From positions 1 through 7,617 of the forward strand of contig JAFAGU010000103.1 of the NCBI GenBank assembly GCA_019237595.1: 7,617 bases of DNA. Reading direction: 5' to 3'. Shown piece by piece: positions 1-5,948 of this stretch (positions are counted from its first letter, which is position 1; the number at the start of each line of letters is the position of its first letter). The translations under genes and the position numbers were made by a program. The notes below the pieces were generated by a model. It was not told the origin of the DNA and did no database searches. It saw only the letters and a list, made by a program, of their open reading frames with translations. This DNA is from Betaproteobacteria bacterium. GTDB lineage: Bacteria > Pseudomonadota > Gammaproteobacteria > Burkholderiales > SG8-39.

Positions 1-546
1 GCGGTCCGCTTCCTGGATGATGACCTGGGTGTACTCGCGCAGCTCCGAGCGCCTCGGCGCCTCGAGCCGCAGCTGCTCGAGCTCGCGCTCGAGGAGCTGC
101 GCCGAGCCTCGGAGCCCGCCGAGCGGGTTCTTGATCTCGTGCGCGAGGTTGCGGATGAGCTCGCGGCTCGCTTCCTGCTCCGAGAGCAGGCGCTCCTCGC
201 GCGCCTGCCTGAGCTGCTGCTCGATCGGCCGCAGCTCCGCCAGCAGGGCGAGCCCGTGGGAATCGATGCGGTTCACCACGCACGCCAGAGGCAGCGGCTC
301 GCGTCCCTGGCGCACGTACGTGACGTTCTGCGCCGAATAGTCCCAGTGCGTGGAACGCGCGTCGGCGAGCGACCGGCCAAGCGCCTCCCGCTCGGAAAAA
401 AGCGCGAGGAAGGGATGCCCGATCAGCGATTTCGCGCCCGTCGCGAGCAGGCTCTCCGCGGCGGGATTGGCATAGCGCACGACAAGCGCATCGTCGAGCG
501 CGACGATCGCCGTGGCGAGCAACTCCAGCCCTGAGAAGGGGCCCAC
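1..546 (-). CDS. glnL: Nitrogen regulation sensor histidine kinase NtrB (partial, N-terminal 182 codons)
   Basis: NtrB is the cytoplasmic kinase/phosphatase that controls phosphorylation of the enhancer-binding activator NtrC in response to the PII protein. The visible part holds an N-terminal PAS-like sensor region (about residues 5-105, with the typical YANPAAE segment) followed by a dimerisation/phosphoacceptor helix. The H-box reads NLAHEIKNPLGGLRGSAQLL, with the phosphorylated histidine at residue 136; this wording is characteristic of NtrB rather than of other kinases. There is no signal peptide or membrane segment, as expected. The catalytic ATPase domain lies beyond the left edge of the window. 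I chose the GTG at 546, one base after the stop of the upstream DUF4124 gene, because the resulting start (GPFSGLELLATAIVALDD) matches where NtrB proteins usually begin; no clear ribosome binding site is seen, so translational coupling is likely. Family assignment is confident, the exact start less so. Confidence 0.93.
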   Translation of the reverse strand, partial: MGPFSGLELLATAIVALDDALVVRYANPAAESLLATGAKSLIGHPFLALFSEREALGRSLADARSTHWDYSAQNVTYVRQGREPLPLACVVNRIDSHGLALLAELRPIEQQLRQAREERLLSEQEASRELIRNLAHEIKNPLGGLRGSAQLLERELEQLRLEAPRRSELREYTQVIIQEADR

Positions 547-547
547 G

Positions 548-1039
548 TCAGCGATTGAGGTTGCTGATCTCCCGCCTGAGCGCTTCGACGTTCTTCTCGT
601 GCAGCTCGACGTTGTCCTTGAAAGGCTGAAGGCGCTCCAGCACCCGGGCGTAGTTGCGCTCATCGCCATTGCGCACGCTTTCCTGCTGAGCAAGATCCTC
701 CTTCGCCTTGGCGAGGAGCTCCTCCTCGTTCTTGAGCTCGCCCTCCAGGATGTCGCGCTGGCGCTCCTTGGCGGAGGCGCGGGCGGCGGACGACTCTCGC
801 GGCCCGCCGGAGCCTGCACCGGGCTTCGATCCCGCAGCCGCGGGCTTCTGCGTCGGCACGACATTCACCTCGCGGGAGACGAGCTCGCATTTTTTCCCGG
901 CGGTGTCCCTCTTGTCGCTCGTGTAGAGCGGCCGCCCGCTTGCGTCCTGGCACTTGTAGATCTCGGTGACGTTCTGCGCGGCTGCGCTTCCCGCGCAGGC
1001 CGTGAAAGTCACGAAAATCAAGGTCCTACGAGCGTCCAT
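548..1039 (-). CDS. DUF4124 domain-containing exported coiled-coil protein
   Basis: This is a 163-residue protein of unknown function. Residues 1-22 form a signal peptide (basic start, hydrophobic core, AAA cleavage motif before Gln22), so it should be periplasmic. Residues about 24-60 look like a DUF4124 domain: EIYKCQDASGRPLYTSDK, with Cys30 and Cys51 possibly disulfide-bonded. A Pro/Ala/Gly/Ser-rich linker (about 62-90) follows, then a charged, heptad-like helix (about 90-160) predicted to be a coiled coil. Its place between glnA and ntrB is, from general knowledge, common in betaproteobacteria; its role in nitrogen control is unknown. I chose the ATG at 1039; a TTG two codons upstream is possible, but no ribosome binding site supports either. 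The stop is one base from the NtrB start, implying co-translation. The gene starts very soon after the glnA terminator. Confidence 0.85.
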   Translation of the reverse strand: MDARRTLIFVTFTACAGSAAAQNVTEIYKCQDASGRPLYTSDKRDTAGKKCELVSREVNVVPTQKPAAAGSKPGAGSGGPRESSAARASAKERQRDILEGELKNEEELLAKAKEDLAQQESVRNGDERNYARVLERLQPFKDNVELHEKNVEALRREISNLNR

Positions 1040-1045
1040 GTGCAA

Positions 1046-1051
1046 AGTCTA
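1046..1051 (-). promoter_or_regulatory. Possible -10 element for a leaderless DUF4124-ntrB transcript
   Basis: On the minus strand TAGACT (4 of 6 to TATAAT) lies six bases before the ATG at 1039, and no Shine-Dalgarno sequence is present. This spacing would start transcription at or next to the ATG. No good -35 hexamer is visible because the glnA terminator occupies that region, so the call is weak. The gene may instead depend on readthrough from glnA. Confidence 0.3.
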
Positions 1052-1088
1052 GCCCAAAAAGAAAGGGCAGGCTTTCGAGCCTGCCCTT
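1052..1088 (-). terminator. Rho-independent terminator of glnA
   Basis: Bases 1063-1073 and 1078-1088 form a perfect 11-bp stem closed by a 4-base loop (CGAA on the transcript). On the minus strand it is followed directly by a T-rich run (TTTCTTTTT when counted from the end of the stem). It lies 27 bp after the glnA stop. It separates glnA from the DUF4124-ntrB genes, so transcription of the kinase is either by partial readthrough or from a weak promoter of its own. Confidence 0.9.
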
Positions 1089-1115
1089 CCTTAAACGCCC
1101 TAGCCGGAAGCCGGT

Positions 1116-2534
1116 CTACGAGGCGTAGTACATGTCGAATTCGACCGGGTGGGTCGTCATGCGGAAGCGAGTGAGCTCCTCTTCCTTGAGGGCCACGTAG
1201 GCTTCGAGCATGTCCTCGTCGAACACGCCACCCTTCGTGAGGAACGCGTGGTCGTCCTTGAGGCAGTTCAGCGCCTCCTCGAGCGAAGCGCACACGTGCG
1301 GCACCTTCGCCGCTTCTTCCGGCGGCAGGTGGTAGAGATCCTTGTCGATCGGATCTCCGGGATGGATCTTGTTCTGCACGCCGTCCAGCCCCGCCATCAG
1401 CATTGCGGCAAACGCGAGGTAGGCGTTCGAAGTCGGGTCGGGGAAGCGCACCTCCACGCGGCGGGCGTTCGCGCTCGACACGAACGGGATGCGGCACGAA
1501 GCCGAACGGTTGCGCGCCGAGTAGGCGAGGTTGATCGGCGCTTCGAATCCGGGCACGAGCCGCTTGTAGGAGTTGGTGCCGGGGTTCGTAATCGCGTTAA
1601 GCGCCTTCGCATGCTTGAGGATGCCGCCGATGTAGTGGAGCGCGAAATCCGAGAGTCCCGCGTATCCGTTGCCGGCGAAGAGGTTCTTGCCGCCCTTCCA
1701 TACCGACTGGTGCACGTGCATGCCCGAGCCGTTGTCGCCGACGACGGGCTTCGGCATGAAGGTCGCCGTCTTGCCGTAGGACGCAGCGACGTTCCACACG
1801 GTGTACTTCAGGATCTGCATCCAGTCGGCGCGCTGCACGAGCGGCGCGAAGCGCGTGCCGATCTCGCACTGACCCGCGGCCGCCACCTCGTGGTGATGCA
1901 CTTCCACTTCGACGCCCTGCTGCTCGAGCGCGAGCGAGATCGCGTTGCGGATGTCCAGCAGCGTATCGATCGGTGGAACCGGAAAGTAGCCGCCCTTGAC
2001 CGGCGCGCGGTGCGCCATGTTGCCCGACTCATAGTCGATTCCGGTGGACCAAGGCGCTTCCTCGGACTTGATCTTCACGAAGCAGCCCGACATGTCGACG
2101 TTCCAGGTCACGCCGTCGAAGATGAAGAACTCGGGCTCGGGGCCGAAGTAGGAAACGTCGCCCAGGCCCGTGGACTTCAGGTACGCCTCGGCGCGCTTGG
2201 CGACGCCGCGCGGGTCGCGGTTGTAGGGCTTCTGCTCGATCGGGTCGTGCACGTCGCAATTGATGTTCAGCACCGGCTCGTCGGTGAACGGGTCCATGCG
2301 CGCCGTCGCGGGGTCGGGCATGAGCAGCATGTCGGAAGCCTGGATGCCTTTCCATCCGGCGATCGAGGAACCGTCGAAGGCGTGGCCCAGCTCGAACTTT
2401 TCCTTGTTGAAGTACTTCACCGGCACGCTGACGTGCTGCTCCTTGCCGCGCGTGTCGGTGAACCGGAAGTCGACGAACTTGACCTCCTTTTCCTTCACGA
2501 GTTTGAGTACGTCATCCGCCGTCATGGCCGCCAT
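1116..2534 (-). CDS. glnA: Type I glutamine synthetase GlnA
   Basis: Glutamine synthetase makes glutamine from glutamate, ammonia and ATP, and is the main route of ammonia assimilation; the enzyme is a cytoplasmic dodecamer. The 472-residue length fits the type I beta class. Recognisable elements in order are the HAFDGSS segment with Asp54, the metal-binding YFGPEPEFFIFDG motif (Glu133, Glu135), the NGSGMHVHQS motif around 268-277, NPGTNSYKRL (317-326), NRSAS (342-346) with the conserved arginine, and the adenylylation loop KDLYHLPPEE with Tyr401, the residue modified by GlnE in this class. The ATG at 2534 has an AGGAG ribosome binding site seven bases upstream, which favours it over the second Met three codons later. 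A sigma54-type promoter with NtrC-like sites lies upstream and an intrinsic terminator downstream, so it is probably also transcribed as a single gene. All key residues checked are present, so it should be active. Confidence 0.98.
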   Translation of the reverse strand: MAAMTADDVLKLVKEKEVKFVDFRFTDTRGKEQHVSVPVKYFNKEKFELGHAFDGSSIAGWKGIQASDMLLMPDPATARMDPFTDEPVLNINCDVHDPIEQKPYNRDPRGVAKRAEAYLKSTGLGDVSYFGPEPEFFIFDGVTWNVDMSGCFVKIKSEEAPWSTGIDYESGNMAHRAPVKGGYFPVPPIDTLLDIRNAISLALEQQGVEVEVHHHEVAAAGQCEIGTRFAPLVQRADWMQILKYTVWNVAASYGKTATFMPKPVVGDNGSGMHVHQSVWKGGKNLFAGNGYAGLSDFALHYIGGILKHAKALNAITNPGTNSYKRLVPGFEAPINLAYSARNRSASCRIPFVSSANARRVEVRFPDPTSNAYLAFAAMLMAGLDGVQNKIHPGDPIDKDLYHLPPEEAAKVPHVCASLEEALNCLKDDHAFLTKGGVFDEDMLEAYVALKEEELTRFRMTTHPVEFDMYYAS

Positions 2535-2541
2535 GGAATAG

Positions 2542-2546
2542 CTCCT
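2542..2546 (-). promoter_or_regulatory. Ribosome binding site of glnA
   Basis: AGGAG on the minus strand, seven bases before the ATG at 2534. It decides between two close in-frame ATG codons in favour of the upstream one. Confidence 0.8.
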
Positions 2547-2593
2547 GAGCTGGTTTGTTAGGTGTAGTGGTTCGGACTAGGTCTTTCGCGGGG

Positions 2594-2609
2594 AGCAGAT
2601 TCCATGCCA
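2594..2609 (-). promoter_or_regulatory. Sigma54 (-24/-12) promoter of glnA
   Basis: The minus strand reads TGGCATGGAATCTGCT. It has the required GG and GC dinucleotides exactly 10 bases apart and matches the sigma54 consensus (TGGCAC-N5-TTGCW) at all but two of the conserved positions. The predicted transcription start is near 2583, giving a leader of about 49 bases. A sigma54 promoter activated by NtrC is the classical arrangement for glnA, and two NtrC-like sites lie upstream at suitable distances. Confidence 0.8.
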
Positions 2610-2671
2610 AAGGTTTTCGGCGGGCTGCCCGTCCGGGGATTTGGTGCGGGGGAAATTCTAGCGAATGAAAT

Positions 2672-2688
2672 CGCACCAGATAAGGGCA
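2672..2688. promoter_or_regulatory. Putative NtrC binding site B (imperfect)
   Basis: CGCACCAGATAAGGGCA contains GCAC, seven bases, then GGGC, one mismatch from the NtrC palindrome core GCAC-N7-GTGC. Its centre (2680) is 30 bp, close to three helical turns, from the better site A. That is similar to the spacing of the paired NtrC sites at the enteric glnA promoter. On its own it would be weak; the spacing to site A is what supports it. Confidence 0.55.
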
Positions 2689-2701
2689 TGTTAGCCCGAT
2701 C

Positions 2702-2718
2702 GGCACGATAACGGTGCC
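2702..2718. promoter_or_regulatory. Putative NtrC binding site A (perfect palindrome)
   Basis: GGCACGATAACGGTGCC is a perfect 5-bp inverted repeat with a 7-base centre and contains the exact NtrC core GCAC-N7-GTGC. It is centred at 2710, about 127 bp upstream of the predicted glnA start and about 93 bp upstream of the predicted TRAP-operon start. Both are normal enhancer distances for NtrC. Confidence 0.72.
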
Positions 2719-2776
2719 ATGCGAGGAGGATCACCTTACCCGGTTCGCCGCCTCGGGCACCCGGTGGCGCGCGGCA

Positions 2777-2792
2777 TGGCATAAATGATGCG
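2777..2792 (+). promoter_or_regulatory. Putative sigma54 (-24/-12) promoter of the TRAP operon
   Basis: TGGCATAAATGATGCG has GG (2778-2779) and GC (2790-2791) exactly 10 bases apart, with TGGCA and TGC intact; the first -12 base is A instead of T and the last is G instead of A/T. The predicted start is near 2803, leaving a leader of about 22 bases that contains the ribosome binding site of the binding-protein gene. This position is just where a promoter is needed. The -12 box is weaker than that of glnA. Confidence 0.58.
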
Positions 2793-2811
2793 TTGCCGGG
2801 GACCTAATTCA

Positions 2812-2817
2812 AGGGAG
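2812..2817 (+). promoter_or_regulatory. Ribosome binding site of the TRAP binding-protein gene
   Basis: AGGGAG ending seven bases before the ATG at 2825; a strong Shine-Dalgarno that fixes this start. Confidence 0.8.
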
Positions 2818-2824
2818 AACTCGA

Positions 2825-3913
2825 ATGAGCCGCCGCAAGTTTCTGACCGGCGCGGCCGCGGCCGCCGCCGGAACCATCGCTGCACCTGCCCTCGCCCAGT
2901 CCCTGCCCGAGGTGCGCTGGCGCTGCGCTTCAAGTTTTCCGAAGAGCCTCGACACGATCTATGGCGGGGCCGACGTCATCGCGAAACGCGTCGCGGCGAT
3001 TACCGGAGGCAAATTCCAGATTCGCGTCTTCGGCGCAGGGGAAATCGTGCCCGCGTTCGGGACGGTGGACGCCGTGCAGCAGGGCACGGTGGAGTGCACC
3101 CACACCGCGAGCTATTACTTCGTCGGCAAGAACAAGACGTTTGCATTCGATACGACGCTTCCCTTCGGCATGACGCAACGCCAGCAGAACGCGTGGATCT
3201 ACTGGGGCGGGGGTTTGCAGCTCGTGCGCGAGTTCTTCCGCGAGTTCAACATCATCTCCTTCCCGGCCGGCAACACCGGTTGCCAGATGGGCGGATGGTT
3301 CCGGAAGGAAGTGCGCACCGTCGCCGACCTGAAGGGACTGAAGATGCGCATCGCGGGGCTCGGCGGCGAGATCATGGCCCGCCTGGGCGCGGTGCCGCAG
3401 CAGATCGCAGGGGGCGATATCTACCCGGCGCTCGAGCGCGGAACCATCGATGCGGCCGAGTGGGTCGGCCCTTACGACGACGAGAAATTGGGCTTCTACA
3501 AGATTGCGCCGCACTACTACTACCCCGGCTGGTGGGAGGCGTGCTCGATGTATTCGCTCTTCGTCAACATCCGGGAATGGGAGAAGCTCCCGAAGGAATA
3601 CCAGGCCGCGCTCGAGGCCGCCTGCTACGAGGCGAACCTCGACATGATGGCGGAGTACGACTTCAAGAATCCCAAGGCGCTCCAGAGCCTCGTGCGGAAC
3701 GGCGTGCGGCTGCACGCCTATTCGCCCGAGATCATGCAGGCCGCGCACAAGGCCTCCTTCGAAATGTACGAGGAGGAAGCGGCGAAGAATCCTTCCTGGC
3801 GCAAGATCTACGAGCCATGGAAGAAATTCCGCCAGGAGGAATTCGTCTGGCATAGCGTCGCTGAGCAGACGCTCACCGCCTTCCTGCTGAACACTCCGAC
3901 GCCGGGCAAGTAG
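2825..3913 (+). CDS. TRAP transporter substrate-binding protein, TakP/FcbT-like (DctP superfamily)
   Basis: This 362-residue protein is the periplasmic solute receptor of a TRAP (sodium-driven, ATP-independent) importer. It begins with a twin-arginine signal (SRRKFLTG, then an Ala-rich core and an ALAQ cleavage site near residue 25), so it is probably exported folded by Tat. The mature part has DctP-type features: VRWRCASSFPKSLDTIYGG at the start of domain 1 and GGDIYPALERGTIDAAEWVG at about 197-215. This second motif, with Glu212-Trp213, plus Gln154 and Arg175, resembles the subgroup including Rhodobacter TakP, which binds 2-oxo acids such as pyruvate with a sodium ion; I place these residues from memory, not from an alignment. 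Likely ligands are 2-oxo acids or other small monocarboxylates, but aromatic acids or sugar-type ligands occur in the same broad family. It is first in an operon with both membrane subunits, 26 bp ahead of the next gene. Confidence 0.92.
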   Translation: MSRRKFLTGAAAAAAGTIAAPALAQSLPEVRWRCASSFPKSLDTIYGGADVIAKRVAAITGGKFQIRVFGAGEIVPAFGTVDAVQQGTVECTHTASYYFVGKNKTFAFDTTLPFGMTQRQQNAWIYWGGGLQLVREFFREFNIISFPAGNTGCQMGGWFRKEVRTVADLKGLKMRIAGLGGEIMARLGAVPQQIAGGDIYPALERGTIDAAEWVGPYDDEKLGFYKIAPHYYYPGWWEACSMYSLFVNIREWEKLPKEYQAALEAACYEANLDMMAEYDFKNPKALQSLVRNGVRLHAYSPEIMQAAHKASFEMYEEEAAKNPSWRKIYEPWKKFRQEEFVWHSVAEQTLTAFLLNTPTPGK

Positions 3914-3939
3914 CCGCCCCAGCGGGAAAGCTTGCCGGG

Positions 3940-4479
3940 ATGGAAGCGCTGCTTCGCTTCGCGGGCGCCGTCGACCGCGTGAACATGCTCCTCGGCAAGG
4001 CGGCCAACTGGATGGGCCTCGCCGCGGTGGTGATTTCCTCCGGGGCGGCGGTGCTGCGCTACGCGTTCAACATCGGCTCGAATGCGTGGCTCGAGATCCA
4101 GTGGTACCTCTTCGCCGGCATGGTGATGCTGGGCGCCTCGTACACGCTGAAGCTCAACGAGCACGTCCGCGTCGACGTGCTCTACAGCCGATACAGCGAG
4201 CGTGCGCGGCTCTGGCTCGACTTCATCGGTGGCATCGTCTTCCTCCTGCCGATGACCATCATGATCGGCTGGCTCGCGTGGCCGATGGTGGCGAACTCGT
4301 ACGCGGTCCACGAGTACTCGAGCAGTCCCGGCGGGCTCCTTCGCTGGCCGGTGAAGCTGCTCGTGCCGGTGGGCTTTGCCCTCCTCACGCTGCAGGGCAT
4401 CTCCGAAATCATCAAGCGCGTGGCTGCCCTCGCCGGGCGGCTCGCGCTCGATGCGAAGTACGAGAGGCCGTTGCAGTGA
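3940..4479 (+). CDS. TRAP transporter small permease subunit (DctQ family)
   Basis: The 179-residue inner-membrane protein has four predicted helices at about 23-43, 48-70, 92-116 and 134-157, the normal DctQ layout. The family signature is clear in the second helix and following loop: an acidic residue in NAWLEIQWYLF, then a polar stretch with KLNEHVRVDVLY. DctQ pairs with the large DctM subunit and helps dock the loaded binding protein; its small size and position between binding protein and large permease agree. The ATG at 3940 has only a modest purine-rich stretch (GCGGGAAAG) upstream. It ends 19 bases before the large-subunit start. Confidence 0.93.
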   Translation: MEALLRFAGAVDRVNMLLGKAANWMGLAAVVISSGAAVLRYAFNIGSNAWLEIQWYLFAGMVMLGASYTLKLNEHVRVDVLYSRYSERARLWLDFIGGIVFLLPMTIMIGWLAWPMVANSYAVHEYSSSPGGLLRWPVKLLVPVGFALLTLQGISEIIKRVAALAGRLALDAKYERPLQ

Positions 4480-4498
4480 ATCGGCGCCCGCACATCGC

Positions 4499-5935
4499 AT
4501 GACGCACGACGTTATGGCGCCGCTCATGTTCGGCGGCCTCATCGTCTTCATGCTGATCGGCTACCCGGTCGCCTTCTCGCTCGGCGCGGTCGGGCTTTTC
4601 TTCGCGGTCATCGGGATCCAGCTCGGGTTCTTCACGACCGCGCTGCTCCAGGCGCTTCCGGAGCGCGTGTTTGGCATCCTGGCGAACGAGCTTTTGCTCT
4701 CCATCCCGTTCTTCACCTTCATGGGCGCTGTGCTCGAGCGCTGCGGCCTCGCGGAGGACCTGCTGGAGGGAACGGGCCAGCTCTTCGGCCCGGTCCGCGG
4801 CGGTCTTGCCTACGCCGTCATACTGGTGGGGGCCCTCCTCGGCGCGATCACGGGAACGGTGGCCGCCTCGGTGATCGCCATGGGCCTCATCTCGCTTCCG
4901 GTCATGATGCGCTATGGCTACAACATGCGCCTGGCGACGGGCGTCATCGCGGCCTCCGGGACGATCACCCAGCTCATCCCGCCCTCCCTCGTCCTCGTCG
5001 TCCTGGCCGACCAGCTCGGCAAGTCGGTGGGCGACATGTATGCCGGGGCCATCGGCCCTTCGATCGTGCAGGTGCTGCTGTTCTGCGCATTCATCCTGCT
5101 CCTTTCGTTCGTCCGTCCCAACGACATCCCCGCCCTGCCGCCGGAGGCGCGCACGAAGATCGGCTGGCCGCTCATCCGCCGCGTGCTGGTTGGCATGGTG
5201 CCCTCGCTCGCGCTCATCTTCCTCGTGCTCGGCACGATCCTGATCGGGCTCGCGACGCCGACGGAGGGCGGCGCGATGGGAGCGGTGGGAGCCATCATCC
5301 TGGCGGCCATCCACCGGCGCCTCACGTGGAATCTGCTGTGGCAGGGCATGGACTCGACCATGCGCATTACCGCGATGGTGATCTTCATCCTCATCGGCTC
5401 GACGGTGTTCGGCCTGGTCTTCCGCGGCGTGGATGGCGACCTGTGGATCGAGCACATGCTGCTCGGGCTGCCGGGCGGCCAGGTGGGATTCCTGCTCGCC
5501 GTGAACATCTTCGTCTTCTTCCTCGCCTTCTTCCTCGATTATTTCGAGATCGCCTTCATCGTGATTCCGCTGCTCGCGCCGGTGGCGGCGAAGCTCGGTA
5601 TCGACCTCATCTGGTTCGGCGTGCTGCTCGGCGCGAACATGCAGACGTCCTTCATGCACCCGCCATTCGGCTTTGCGCTCTTCTACCTCCGCGGCGTGGC
5701 GCCGAAGGAAGTGAAGAGCTCCGACATCTATTGGGGGGCGGTCCCTTGGGTGGTGCTGCAGCTCCTGCTCGTCCTCATCATCATCGTCTGGCCGGGCCTC
5801 GTGACGAGCTTCATCGATCGCGGCGGCGCGCCCGCCACCGAACCGCCGGCGCTCGAGCAGCCCGCCACGAAGGCACCGGAGGGAGCGGACGATCGCTCCC
5901 TGGAGATCGAGCGGCAGCTGAGGCAGATGAAGTAG
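4499..5935 (+). CDS. TRAP transporter large permease subunit (DctM family)
   Basis: The 478-residue polytopic inner-membrane protein forms the sodium-coupled transport pathway. Family hallmarks are the N-terminal GGLIVFMLIGYPVAFSLG helix, LLSIPFFTFMG, the hairpin with SGTITQLIPPSLVLVVLADQ, LATPTEGGAMGAVGA, and the second hairpin near MQTSFMHPPFGFALFYLRGVAP. A DYFEIAFIVIPLLAP segment is typical of the FcbT3-like branch, in agreement with the binding protein. I start it at the ATG at 4499; the reading frame stays open upstream but there overlaps the small-subunit gene and is not family-like. No Shine-Dalgarno is seen for this ATG or for the one at 4514, so coupling to the preceding gene is likely. 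After the last helix there is an extra Ala/Pro/Glu-rich hydrophilic tail of about 37 residues ending in a charged helix. Confidence 0.94.
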   Translation: MTHDVMAPLMFGGLIVFMLIGYPVAFSLGAVGLFFAVIGIQLGFFTTALLQALPERVFGILANELLLSIPFFTFMGAVLERCGLAEDLLEGTGQLFGPVRGGLAYAVILVGALLGAITGTVAASVIAMGLISLPVMMRYGYNMRLATGVIAASGTITQLIPPSLVLVVLADQLGKSVGDMYAGAIGPSIVQVLLFCAFILLLSFVRPNDIPALPPEARTKIGWPLIRRVLVGMVPSLALIFLVLGTILIGLATPTEGGAMGAVGAIILAAIHRRLTWNLLWQGMDSTMRITAMVIFILIGSTVFGLVFRGVDGDLWIEHMLLGLPGGQVGFLLAVNIFVFFLAFFLDYFEIAFIVIPLLAPVAAKLGIDLIWFGVLLGANMQTSFMHPPFGFALFYLRGVAPKEVKSSDIYWGAVPWVVLQLLLVLIIIVWPGLVTSFIDRGGAPATEPPALEQPATKAPEGADDRSLEIERQLRQMK

Positions 5936-5936
5936 C

Positions 5937-5942
5937 TACAAT
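5937..5942 (+). promoter_or_regulatory. Possible -10 element for a leaderless rhodanese transcript
   Basis: TACAAT (5 of 6 to TATAAT) ends six bases before the ATG at 5949 and there is no Shine-Dalgarno in the 13-bp gap after the permease gene. This would place the transcription start on or beside the ATG. No convincing -35 hexamer is seen at 16-18 bases upstream, so this is tentative; co-transcription with the TRAP operon is the alternative. Confidence 0.35.
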
Positions 5943-5948
5943 CCGTGC

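Noticed and set aside
1149..2561. A 470-codon open frame on the plus strand, antisense to glnA
   Set aside because: The translation is rich in Arg, His, Val and Glu in the way typical of the reverse strand of a GC-rich gene, with no recognisable domain, while the opposite strand encodes an unmistakable glutamine synthetase.
2641..2679. TTGGTGC and GCACCA as arms of a long palindrome
   Set aside because: The arms are about 25 bases apart, far from the 7-base gap NtrC requires; the GCACCA arm is better explained as the left half of site B.
2764..2781. A second possible sigma54 element on the plus strand around TGGCGCGCGGCATGGCA
   Set aside because: The distance from GG to GC is 11 bases rather than 10 and the -12 box is poor; the element 13 bp downstream fits properly.
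4376..4498. Upstream extension of the large TRAP permease by 41 codons
   Set aside because: This part overlaps the small-subunit gene in another frame, is Ser/Arg-rich and has no resemblance to the family N-terminus; the hydrophobic family-like sequence begins after the ATG at 4499.
4412..5659. A 415-codon open frame on the minus strand, antisense to the large TRAP permease
   Set aside because: Its extreme His/Asp/Glu/Arg content is the mirror image of a hydrophobic membrane-protein gene; there is no start signal or family resemblance.
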